From Betaproteobacteria bacterium (GTDB taxonomy: Bacteria > Pseudomonadota > Gammaproteobacteria > Burkholderiales > SG8-41), in assembly GCA_021730905.1 (NCBI GenBank), contig JAKFYK010000023.1, forward strand, positions 1-47,580: a stretch of DNA of 47,580 nucleotides, written 5' to 3'. Positions 40,345 to 47,447 of this stretch are shown here, piece by piece. Numbering within the stretch: position 1 is the stretch's first letter; the number at the start of each line of letters is the position of its first letter. The notes below the pieces were generated by a model. It had not been told where the DNA came from. It searched no databases and was given only the letters and a program-made list of their open reading frames with translations. Position numbers and translations under genes: made by a program.

Positions 40345-40540
40345 ATCACCCCGCCAGCGTCTAAATGTAGCCTTCCGGTGCAAGCGAGCTCAGTTTAGCC
40401 GGTCTCCCGGCCAAAAAACCACTGTGACCGCAAATTGGAGTGGTCGTGATGGCGCAAAAAATCGCGCGGCGTATTGCCGACGGCACGCCACAAAGGTAGT
40501 CTCTCGTTTCCCAACCACCCAACCTGTCAAGGAGTCACTT

Positions 40541-40999
40541 ATGTCTGTTCAAGTTGGCGCAGCCGCGCCGGACTTCACGCTCGACGCACACAGCGGCAGC
40601 AAGTTGTCGCTCGCGAGTTTCAAGGGTCGCAAGACCGTGGTTTCATTTCTGCCGTTTGCGTTTACCGGCGGCTGAAAGAATCAAGTATCCGGGTTCCGTG
40701 CGAACTACGAAGCATTCAAGAGTTTAAATGTCGAGATCCTGCAAATCAGCGCCGACACCATCCCCAGCCTCAAAGCGTGGGCCGAACAATTGGGCGGATT
40801 GCCGTTCCCGCTGCTGTCGGACTACTGGCCACATGGCGCAATCGGCAAAGCCTATGGCGTGTTCAATGATGAACGCGGCATGGACAAGCGCGCCGCCTAT
40901 GTGCTCGATGAGAAAGGCGTCATACGCTTTGCCAAGGTGTATGAACCTGGAACCATTCCGGAGAGCAAAGAACTGCTGGATGCGTTAAACGCGATTTGA
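40541..40999 (+). CDS. Selenocysteine peroxiredoxin (in-frame TGA at the catalytic residue)
   Basis: Read through one in-frame TGA (40673-40675), this is a 152-residue AhpC/TSA-type peroxiredoxin. Before the TGA: VGAAAPDFTLDAHSGSKLSL and VVSFLPFAFTGG. After it: KNQVSGFRANYEAFKSLNVE, LPFPLLSDYWPHGAIGKAYG and KRAAYVLDEKGVIRFAKVYE. The TGA is codon 45, in Thr42-Gly-Gly-Sec45, exactly where the peroxidatic Cys of the TxxC motif belongs. Peroxiredoxins reduce peroxides in the cytosol; Sec forms are known. The protein has no cysteine at all, so it must be a 1-Sec type reduced by an external thiol. ATG 40541 follows AAGGAG. The two halves fit one protein, so a pseudogene is unlikely. Confidence 0.88.
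40692..40706 (+). promoter_or_regulatory. Candidate bacterial SECIS hairpin for the peroxiredoxin gene
   Basis: GTTC (40693-40696) and GAAC (40702-40705) pair around the loop CGTGC, with one more G-T pair outside. The stem begins 16-17 nt after the TGA. The stem is short, so this is a weaker SECIS candidate than that of the UGSC gene. Confidence 0.4.
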
Positions 41000-41013
41000 C
41001 TTTTGCACGATGA

Positions 41014-41039
41014 GCCGGCCGCGACTGAGCGCGGCCGGC
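41014..41039 (+). terminator. GC-rich hairpin after the peroxiredoxin gene
   Basis: GCCGGCCGC and GCGGCCGGC form a perfect 9-bp stem with an 8-nt loop, starting 14 bp after the stop codon. It is followed by CGCTGTTTG, with only a short T run, so intrinsic termination may be partial. Confidence 0.6.
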
Positions 41040-41415
41040 CGCTGTTTGAGCACGCCTTTCGACGCGATGTTGCAGCAGGAGGCGCTTCAACCCGTGCAGG
41101 CAGCAGTTGGACAAACCGTATTGCGCGCTGCGCACGGCATGCACTGATTCGCAGAATTCAGCCGTGCATGCCACCGCCTGATGGCTGCCTGCTCACGGAC
41201 CGCGAGTTCATATTGCGGCACGACCTGCGTCGCAGTGACGACGCAAGCCATTAAGTATTTGTTTTTGATAATTTTTTTATTTTGGGACGCGGTTGTTCCT
41301 GTGGACGCTCAGGTATTGCTATTATCCGGGTCAGAATTGTTCAAGCGCGAACGTGCAATGGATACTGCGCACGCACCATACGCGCAACGCCAACCGCAGG
41401 TAACGCCCTCTCCTC
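41040..41415. other. Gene-free interval
   Basis: About 375 bp between the peroxiredoxin hairpin and the CoxG-like gene. Short open frames here lack ribosome-binding sites and normal amino-acid composition, and I see no conserved protein or RNA gene. It contains a copy of the AT-rich 18-mer (41251-41268), which may belong to the promoter region of the downstream genes. Confidence 0.6.
41251..41268 (+). repeat. Recurrent AT-rich 18-mer, copy G
   Basis: TTAAGTATTTGTTTTTGA matches the consensus through the core and diverges at the last few bases. It stands alone in an otherwise featureless interval about 150 bp before the CoxG-like gene, followed by further AT-rich sequence to 41284. Confidence 0.6.
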
Positions 41416-41880
41416 ATGATCGAAGTCAACGAACGTATTGAAGTCGCGTCTACGCCGCAAGCAGTGTGGACCATCCTCTCTGACCCAAATGCAGTGGTCG
41501 AATGCGTGGAGGGTGCGGCTTTGGGCGAAAAGCAGGAAGACGGCTCGTTCGATGCCAAGATGGCGGTGAAATTCGGCCCTGCCAAAATTTCGTTTGCCGC
41601 CAATGTGATGGTCGCTTACGACGAAGCCAACAAGTCGGGCAGTGTAACCGCACGCGGCAAGGATTCCATCAGCGGCACCAAGTTCAAGACCGCCATGCAG
41701 TTCAGGGTCGAAGGCCAGGACACGCCACCGCAAAGCGCGATCCCCATCAAGGCGGAATGCGAGCTTTCGGGACGGCTTGCGCATTTGATCGAATCCGGTG
41801 CAAACCTGGTCATCCAGCGCATGACGGCAAGTTTTGCGGAGAAGCTGGCTGAACGCTGCGGCGGCACTAAAGCAGCCTGA
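41416..41880 (+). CDS. CoxG-like SRPBCC-domain protein
   Basis: A 154-residue cytosolic protein. MIEVNERIEVASTPQAVWTI, then LSDPNAVVECVEGAALGEKQ, VKFGPAKISFAANVMV and KAECELSGRLAHLIESGANL match the carbon monoxide dehydrogenase subunit G (CoxG) subfamily of the SRPBCC/START-like fold, which binds hydrophobic ligands. CoxG helps anchor or mature CO dehydrogenase in CO oxidisers, but no cox structural genes are present here, and many such proteins accompany aromatic-acid catabolism. No clear ribosome-binding site precedes ATG 41416. The ThDP enzyme gene begins 57 bp later. Confidence 0.85.
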   Translation: MIEVNERIEVASTPQAVWTILSDPNAVVECVEGAALGEKQEDGSFDAKMAVKFGPAKISFAANVMVAYDEANKSGSVTARGKDSISGTKFKTAMQFRVEGQDTPPQSAIPIKAECELSGRLAHLIESGANLVIQRMTASFAEKLAERCGGTKAA

Positions 41881-41937
41881 CCTACACCAAAGTTTGATTT
41901 AATTTTTACAGGCAGGACTTTCCAAGGAGGGTAGACG

Positions 41938-43587
41938 ATGAAGGTGTATGAAAGACTTTCGCAGGCCTTCAAGGCCGAAGGCACGACCAACGTGTTCGGC
42001 ATGATGGGCGACGGCAACATGTACTGGCAGTACGCTAATAACAAAAACGGCATCATCATGCACGAGGTGCGCCACGAAGGTGTGGGCCTCGGCATGGCCG
42101 ACGGCTGGGCGCGCGCGACACATACGCCCGGTGTATGCACCGCGACCTGCGGCCCGGGCACCACGCAACTGGCTACCGCGTTCGTCACCGCTGCGCGTGC
42201 CTCCTCGCCGGTCGTTGCGTTCTGCGGCGAATTCCCGACCAGCGACGACGAATACACGCAGGCGCTCGACCAGTCCGCATTTGCCCACGGCGTCGAAGCT
42301 GCTTATGTGCGCATGGGCACAGCCGACGACGCCGACGAAGCGGTGCGCAAGGCGTTCTATATCGCGCGCACGCAATCACGTCCGGTGCTGCTGTCGGTGC
42401 CGATGGATTTGCAACAAAAAGAATGGGACGACGACGAGCCGTATAAGCCGTCGACCTCGATCATTCCCAAGCGCATCGTTAGCCCCAGTCAAGACGCGAT
42501 TCAACAGGCCGCCGATATGCTCGCCAATGCCAAGCGCCCGGTGATCGTAGTTGGGCGCGGCGCCATGTGGTCGGGTGCGGGTGACGAAATCCGCGCGCTT
42601 GCCCAGCGCACTGGCGCATTGATTGCCACCACGCTGCAAGCCAAGAACTGGCTGGTCGATGACGAGTACCAAATCGGTATCTCCGGTACTTACGCCACCA
42701 AGACGGCCATGCAGTTGCTTTCCGATTCCGATGTGGTAGTAGCCGTGGGCGCCAGCCTTAACCGTTACACCACGCACGAAGGTCTTTTGTATCCGGAAGC
42801 CAAGTTCATCCACATCGACCCGAAGCAGCACGTCATGCTGTCGCGCGGCAAAGGCGCCGATCTCTATGTGCAGTCCGACGGCAAGGCCGGAGTCGCCGCG
42901 CTGGAAGCGGAACTCGCCAAACGCAACTTCAAGCAGATCGGTTACCGTACCGGCCAGGTGAAAGAAAGACTCGCCAACGCCTGGGAAGACCGCCATGAGT
43001 ACAAGATCGAGGAAGGCACGCTTGATCCGCGCCCCTTATGTCTGGAACTGGATCAACTGCTGCCGACCGACATCAGCCTGTTTGCCGGCAGCGGTTGCAC
43101 GGCCGGTTTCACCAACATCCTGTTCCGCAAGAGCCGGCCGATGGTAATGGCCGGCCACTTCTTTGGCTGTATCGGCCAAATGATGCCGGCGGCGGTCGGC
43201 GCCGTCATCGGCACCGGCATGAAGCCTGCGGTGCTGATGGACGGCGATGCCAGTACCATGATGCACATCGGTGATTTCGACACCATGGTGCGATACAAGG
43301 TACCGCTGCTGATTTACTGCATGAACAACCAGTGCCTCGGCGCCGAATACTACAAACTCGACGCGCACAAGATGGCCGTGGAAACCTCGTGCATCCCCAC
43401 CGCGGACCTGGGCGCCGTAGCACGCGCGTTTGGTGGCAAAGGCGCACTGTGCCGTACGGTTGAAGAAGTGAAAAAAGCGACCAAGGAATGGCTCGCCAAT
43501 CCGGGGCCGATGATCATCGACGTACGCGTGTCGCGCAGCGTGGTAACGCTGCCGTATCGCCGCATTCATTACGGCGAAGACGAATAA
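41938..43587 (+). CDS. Thiamine-diphosphate enzyme, acetolactate-synthase-like
   Basis: A 549-residue cytosolic enzyme with the three domains of the ThDP decarboxylase/acetolactate-synthase family. Glu47 in VRHEGVG is the conserved cofactor-activating Glu. The metal and diphosphate motif runs from Asp435-Gly-Asp437 (MDGDASTMM) to Asn463-Asn464 (YCMNNQ). GPGTTQLATAF near 64 and SVPMDLQ near 154 are typical. It is not IlvB itself, since the C-terminal region lacks acetolactate-synthase features, and is more likely a 2-oxoacid decarboxylase or a lyase of the benzoylformate/sulfopyruvate kind. ATG 41938 follows AAGGAGGG. A strong terminator follows. Confidence 0.88.
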   Translation: MKVYERLSQAFKAEGTTNVFGMMGDGNMYWQYANNKNGIIMHEVRHEGVGLGMADGWARATHTPGVCTATCGPGTTQLATAFVTAARASSPVVAFCGEFPTSDDEYTQALDQSAFAHGVEAAYVRMGTADDADEAVRKAFYIARTQSRPVLLSVPMDLQQKEWDDDEPYKPSTSIIPKRIVSPSQDAIQQAADMLANAKRPVIVVGRGAMWSGAGDEIRALAQRTGALIATTLQAKNWLVDDEYQIGISGTYATKTAMQLLSDSDVVVAVGASLNRYTTHEGLLYPEAKFIHIDPKQHVMLSRGKGADLYVQSDGKAGVAALEAELAKRNFKQIGYRTGQVKERLANAWEDRHEYKIEEGTLDPRPLCLELDQLLPTDISLFAGSGCTAGFTNILFRKSRPMVMAGHFFGCIGQMMPAAVGAVIGTGMKPAVLMDGDASTMMHIGDFDTMVRYKVPLLIYCMNNQCLGAEYYKLDAHKMAVETSCIPTADLGAVARAFGGKGALCRTVEEVKKATKEWLANPGPMIIDVRVSRSVVTLPYRRIHYGEDE

Positions 43588-43608
43588 GCACCTGCGTTTT
43601 GTTTCTAA

Positions 43609-43646
43609 ACGGCCCTGCGATATTAAGTCGCGGGGCCGTTTTTATT
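43609..43646 (+). terminator. Rho-independent terminator
   Basis: A 12-bp stem (43609-43620 with 43628-43639, one G-T pair) with a TATTAAG loop is followed by TTTTTATTT. It ends the CoxG-like and ThDP gene transcript, 22 bp after the stop codon, and stands between convergent genes. It is the clearest terminator in the window. Confidence 0.9.
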
Positions 43647-43650
43647 TGCG

Positions 43651-44115
43651 TCAGTAATGCGACTTGAAGTTCACGCCGTCCATCACTTCAAGTTCTTCGA
43701 GATCGATGTAGGAGCGCTTGGTCTCACGATCCACCGTGAACTGCATGCGCTTGTTGCCGTCGAGCACGGCGCGAATCGACATCAGTTGCAGTCCATCGGG
43801 ACCGACTTCCCATTCGTGCGCGCCGGCGATGCCGGGCTCAGCATAAATCGCCGAACCGGGACGCACCGGGAACTCCTTGCCGTAATAATCGCGCACGACA
43901 GCGCTGCCGGCCATCACGTAATAGAACACTTCGATCGCGTGCCAGTGCAGCAGTTCATGCGTGCCCGGCTCGAAGGTGGCCACGCTCGCGCGCACACGCT
44001 CGCTCGGCTGCTCCCTGCTGCCGATCATCACTTTCAGCGTCTGACCCTTCACAACGCCGGGGATGGACTTGATGTCGTCCTTGTTGTAGACGCGCAGTGT
44101 TGATTTTGCATTCAT
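43651..44115 (-). CDS. Cupin-domain protein
   Basis: A 154-residue single-domain cupin. The first motif reads G-T-H-E-L-L-H-W-H with Glu63 after HWH (about 52-63), followed by FYYVMAG; the second reads GSAIYAEPGIAGAHEWEV. The His and Glu ligands suggest a bound metal. ATG 44115 is preferred because AGGAGA lies nine bases upstream; the longer frame adds residues without similarity. It may be a small dioxygenase, isomerase or sugar-binding protein; no function can be fixed. It is divergent from the tandem Bug genes. Confidence 0.82.
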   Translation of the reverse strand: MNAKSTLRVYNKDDIKSIPGVVKGQTLKVMIGSREQPSERVRASVATFEPGTHELLHWHAIEVFYYVMAGSAVVRDYYGKEFPVRPGSAIYAEPGIAGAHEWEVGPDGLQLMSIRAVLDGNKRMQFTVDRETKRSYIDLEELEVMDGVNFKSHY

Positions 44116-44149
44116 GCTGAAGTCTCCTGTTGCTGAAAGGTCCGCTCGC

Positions 44150-44175
44150 ACACTGCCACACGCCATTTGCAGTGT
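44150..44175. promoter_or_regulatory. Inverted repeat in a divergent control region
   Basis: ACACTGC (44150-44156) and GCAGTGT (44169-44175) are perfect 7-bp inverted arms separated by 12 bp in the gap between the cupin gene and Bug protein 13. The arrangement fits an operator for a dimeric regulator. A minus-strand TTGACA at 44173-44178 overlaps one arm. Confidence 0.35.
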
Positions 44176-44238
44176 CAAAGCGCGCAGCGCGGGATTCAGT
44201 CTGCATGCTATGCTTTCACCTGCTAGAAAGGCTATGTC

Positions 44239-45201
44239 ATGAAACGTTTGCGTGTGTGGGTTCCATTGCTGTTCGCCGCAGTCTCATTGCCTGTTGCCGC
44301 GCAACCCGCCAAATGGCCAGACAAGCCCGTGCGCGTGGTCGTGCCGTTCGCGGCGGGCGGCAGCACCGACATCATCGCGCGCGTGCTATCGGCGCGTCTT
44401 ACGCAGGAATTCGGCCAGCAGTTCATCATCGATAATCGTGGTGGTGCGGGCGGTTCCACCGGCGCGGAGATCGTGGTGCGCGCCAATCCCGACGGCTACA
44501 CGCTGATTATCGTGGCCACCAGTTACGCTACCAACGCCGCGCTCTACAAGCTGGCGTACGATCCGGTCAAAGGCATCACGCCAGTGGGCCTGCTGCACAG
44601 CGGGCCGTTCCTGTTGGCGGTCAACAATAGCGTCGGTGCGACAAGCGTGAAAGATTTCATCGAACTCGTGCGCGCCAAACCCGGCGCGTTCAACTTTGGG
44701 TCATCCGGCATCGGCGGCGCGACACATCTCGCCACCGAGCTGTTCAAGCAGATGACCAACACCCTATCGACGCATGTGCCGTACAAAGGCGACGCGCCGG
44801 CGATTTCCGATCTGATCGGCGGTCAGGTGCAGTTTATCCTGTCGTCGGTGCCGGCACTGATACAGCACGTCAAGGGCGGCAGGGTGCGCGCGCTGGCAGT
44901 AACCACCGCGCAGCGCTGGCCGGAGCTGTCCGATCTGCCGGCGGTCGCCGAAACCGTGCCCGGCTACGAACACACTTCGTGGAACGGCATGTGGGCGCCC
45001 GCAGGCGCGCCGAAGCCCATCGTCATGCAGTTGAATCAAACGCTGGCGCGCCTGCTCAAGTTGCCCGATGTGCAGGAACGACTACGCGCCGATGGCAGAG
45101 CGCCCGCGCACACATCGCCGGAGGATTTCACGCGCATCATCGAACGCGACATCGCCAAGTGGTCAAAAGTGGTAAAGGCGGGCAATATCAAAGTGAATTG
45201 A
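44239..45201 (+). CDS. Bug-family substrate-binding protein 13 (tandem copy 1)
   Basis: A 320-residue periplasmic protein. Signal peptide ends VAA|Q at 21/22, mature start KWPDKPVRVVVPFAAGGSTD. IDNRGGAGGSTGAEIVVRANP, HVPYKGDAPAISDLIGGQ and WNGMWAPAGAPKP follow, and it ends GNIKVN. It is the closest relative of Bug protein 14 in this window: shared SYAT(N/S)AALYKL, VPYKGD and GMWAPAG. ATG 44239 follows AAAGG. Bug protein 14 starts 24 bp downstream, so the two are cotranscribed. Confidence 0.93.
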   Translation: MKRLRVWVPLLFAAVSLPVAAQPAKWPDKPVRVVVPFAAGGSTDIIARVLSARLTQEFGQQFIIDNRGGAGGSTGAEIVVRANPDGYTLIIVATSYATNAALYKLAYDPVKGITPVGLLHSGPFLLAVNNSVGATSVKDFIELVRAKPGAFNFGSSGIGGATHLATELFKQMTNTLSTHVPYKGDAPAISDLIGGQVQFILSSVPALIQHVKGGRVRALAVTTAQRWPELSDLPAVAETVPGYEHTSWNGMWAPAGAPKPIVMQLNQTLARLLKLPDVQERLRADGRAPAHTSPEDFTRIIERDIAKWSKVVKAGNIKVN

Positions 45202-45225
45202 CGCGGCTTACCGGGGAACGCTGCC

Positions 45226-46203
45226 ATGACGAAAATTCTCGCTACCGTATGGTCCGCCTTGCTCTGCGCCGTATTGCCCGCCGCTTATGCGCAAAGCGGC
45301 GCCGGCACAGGCAACTGGCCGCAGCGCCCGGTGCGCGTGGTGGTGCCGTTTCCGCCCGGCGGCAGTACCGACATCGTCGCTCGCCTGGTGTCGCAGCGGC
45401 TCACCGATGAATACGGCCAGCAGTTTGTGGTCGACAATCGCGGCGGCGCCGGCGGCACCATCGGCTCGGAGATCGCCGCGCGCGCCACGCCGGACGGTTA
45501 CACCATTGCCATTGTGCCGTCGAGCTACGCCACCAGCGCAGCGCTCTACAAACTGTCTTTTGATCCAGTCAGAGGCATAGCACCGATCAGCATGATCGGC
45601 ATGGGTGCGTTTATCCTCGGCGTGCATCCTTCCGTGAAGGCCGGCAGCCTGAAGGAGTTCATCGAATTGCTGCGCGCGAAGCCCGGCTCGCTCAACTTCG
45701 GCGCGCCCGGCACCGGCAGCACCCCGCACCTGGCGGCCGAACTGCTGAAGCAAATGAGCAACACCAGTTTCGTTCACGTGCCATACAAGGGCGACTCGCC
45801 CGCGCTCGCCGATCTGCTCGGCGGGCAGATACAGGCGCTGTTCGCCTCGGGGCCCGTGTTCATCCCGCAGATCAAGGCGGGCAAGATACGCGCGCTGGCC
45901 GTCACCACCGAGAAGCGCGCGACGGTGATGCCCGACCTGCCGTCAATCGGCGAAATGTTTCCCGGCTATTCCGCATCGGGCTGGAACGGCATGTGGGCGC
46001 CCGCAGGCACGCCGAAGGAAGTGGTCGCGCGGCTCAATCGATCCATTGCGGATTTTCTCAAGCGCCCGGAAATTCAGGAGCGCCTGCGCGCCGACAGCCG
46101 CGAGCCGATACACACCACGCCGGATGAATTCGCGCGCATCATCGCCAGCGAAATCGCCACGTGGACGAAGGTAGTCAAGACCGGCAACATCCGCATCAAT
46201 TGA
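45226..46203 (+). CDS. Bug-family substrate-binding protein 14 (tandem copy 2)
   Basis: A 325-residue periplasmic protein. Signal peptide ends AYA|Q near 22/23, then a short SGAGTG spacer and NWPQRPVRVVVPFPPGGSTD. VDNRGGAGGTIGSEIAARATP, HVPYKGDSPALADLLGGQ, WNGMWAPAGTPKE and the ending GNIRIN match Bug protein 13 closely, consistent with a tandem duplication followed by divergence. The residues around the ligand loop are nearly the same, so the two probably bind similar acids with different affinity. Confidence 0.93.
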   Translation: MTKILATVWSALLCAVLPAAYAQSGAGTGNWPQRPVRVVVPFPPGGSTDIVARLVSQRLTDEYGQQFVVDNRGGAGGTIGSEIAARATPDGYTIAIVPSSYATSAALYKLSFDPVRGIAPISMIGMGAFILGVHPSVKAGSLKEFIELLRAKPGSLNFGAPGTGSTPHLAAELLKQMSNTSFVHVPYKGDSPALADLLGGQIQALFASGPVFIPQIKAGKIRALAVTTEKRATVMPDLPSIGEMFPGYSASGWNGMWAPAGTPKEVVARLNRSIADFLKRPEIQERLRADSREPIHTTPDEFARIIASEIATWTKVVKTGNIRIN

Positions 46204-46222
46204 TGCGGGGCCGCACCGCATC
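46202..46222 (+). terminator. Stem-loop overlapping a stop codon
   Basis: GATGCGG and CCGCATC pair perfectly around GGCCGCA, beginning in the TGA of Bug protein 14 and ending just before the convergent gene's stop. There is no T run, but the position between convergent genes fits a bidirectional terminator. It parallels the stem-loop at 28376-28397. Confidence 0.5.
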
Positions 46223-46224
46223 GC

Positions 46225-46575
46225 CTACATCACCTTGTGCAAGGTGTGCTGCCGATTGCGCGTGTACGGCCGCACGTGCGTAGACCAGCGTCCCGCATCG
46301 ACCGCCTTCGCCCACTCGGCACTCACCAACACATCCGGGCTCTGCAGTTCAACGATACAGGCATAGCGCGGTTTGCCTTGCGCATCGACGGTCCTGGTCT
46401 CGCCGCCCATCGTCACGCGCAGCGTATCGAGCCTGGCGCGCGTCACCGAAATCACGCCCGGTACTTTGGACAAATGTGGAATATGTTCCGTGTCATATAC
46501 CTCATTGAAGAGGGCTTCCTTGTCCGCATCGACATCCATGGCCGCGGTAAAAATCCATTTGCCGGTGATGGACAT
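46225..46575 (-). CDS. Ferredoxin-like-fold (EthD/DUF4286-like) protein
   Basis: A 116-residue soluble protein. VDADKEALFNEVYDTEHIPH, KVPGVISVTRARL and YACIVELQSPDVLVSAEW follow the layout of small dimeric alpha/beta-barrel proteins (EthD, Dabb, DUF4286), which help in degradation of aromatic or ether compounds. ATG 46575 follows AAGGAACG. It precedes the end of the amidohydrolase gene's strand run (56-bp gap) and is likely cotranscribed with it. The substrate is unknown. Confidence 0.7.
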   Translation of the reverse strand: MSITGKWIFTAAMDVDADKEALFNEVYDTEHIPHLSKVPGVISVTRARLDTLRVTMGGETRTVDAQGKPRYACIVELQSPDVLVSAEWAKAVDAGRWSTHVRPYTRNRQHTLHKVM

Positions 46576-46631
46576 GGTTGCGTTCCTTGATCAGGTAAAT
46601 ACGGCGTAAGGTTCGTGGCGTTCCCAGCCCA

Positions 46632-47447
46632 TCAACCCTTCAGATTCCAGCCGATGAAGTTGCACAACGCGCGTCCCATCACCAGTTCAAGGTCGCGTCC
46701 TTTCAGCCAGGACATTTCCTCGGTATACATGGTCACGCACTGACGCCAGGTGCAGGGCATGCGCGTAATGTCGGTGCCCCAGAACATGCGCTCCGGGCCG
46801 AACGCATCAAATATTTGTTTAATGTATTTGTGGATGTTGCGGTACGGATAAACATCCGTTGAATAGCTCGGCGCGCCGGTGGCCTTCACCGCGACGTTCG
46901 GGTATTTCGCCAGCGCCAGCAGTTCACCCAGGTCCGAAAAACCCGCATCATCCAAACTGCCGCGCGGGCGCGCCATGTGATCGACCAGCAGTTTCAGGCC
47001 CGGATACTTCGCGGCAACTTTGGCCACTTCCTTGCATCGATTCGGCACCAGCAAGCCGATGGGCAATCCCGCGCGCTCCGCCGCCGGCCACAGCCAATCC
47101 AGCGTGCCGTCTACCATGCGGTTTTCTTCACCGGGCTTGAGAAATGCAAAGCGCAGCCCGAGCATGCCCGGTTGTTTTTTCCAGGTATCGATCAGCGAGC
47201 GGTTTTCGGGTTTGCTCACATCGAAAAAACCAAGTATCGACAATCGATCCGGATGCTGCTTTGCTGCTTCAATCGCGACCTCGTTTGCGATCACGTCCCA
47301 GCTCGGCGGATGCAGCACCACGCCAGTGACGCCGGCGGCATCCATGTCGCGCAACAACTCATCCTTGGTATACGAGCTGACCTGGCGATGGATATGCACG
47401 GGCGTGCCGCTGGTCCAGATGTGCACTTGCGCGTCGACGATAAGCAT
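46632..47447 (-). CDS. Amidohydrolase-2 family protein
   Basis: A 271-residue cytosolic protein of the amidohydrolase 2 (PF04909) TIM-barrel family. The N-terminal metal motif reads DAQVHIW (residues 5-11), with Trp11 in place of the second His of the usual HxH. LLVDHMARP near 163 and PERMFWGTD near 225 are the other conserved parts; Asp in GTD is the catalytic residue. Related enzymes decarboxylate or hydrolyse ring carboxylic acids and lactones. ATG 47447 has GGGAG about ten bases upstream. It is probably a lactonase or decarboxylase in a pathway with the small gene that follows. Confidence 0.85.
   Translation of the reverse strand: MLIVDAQVHIWTSGTPVHIHRQVSSYTKDELLRDMDAAGVTGVVLHPPSWDVIANEVAIEAAKQHPDRLSILGFFDVSKPENRSLIDTWKKQPGMLGLRFAFLKPGEENRMVDGTLDWLWPAAERAGLPIGLLVPNRCKEVAKVAAKYPGLKLLVDHMARPRGSLDDAGFSDLGELLALAKYPNVAVKATGAPSYSTDVYPYRNIHKYIKQIFDAFGPERMFWGTDITRMPCTWRQCVTMYTEEMSWLKGRDLELVMGRALCNFIGWNLKG

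Noticed and set aside
40676..40999. A separate gene starting at 40790 for the peroxiredoxin C-terminal half
   Set aside because: It lacks a ribosome-binding site and the N-terminal half of the fold. Joining through the TGA gives a full-length peroxiredoxin.
41003..41441. Short open frames between the peroxiredoxin and CoxG-like genes
   Set aside because: No ribosome-binding sites, no recognisable domain, and composition like non-coding DNA.
41416..43587. A carbon monoxide dehydrogenase cluster
   Set aside because: A CoxG-like protein alone is not enough; no large, medium or small CO dehydrogenase subunit is present.
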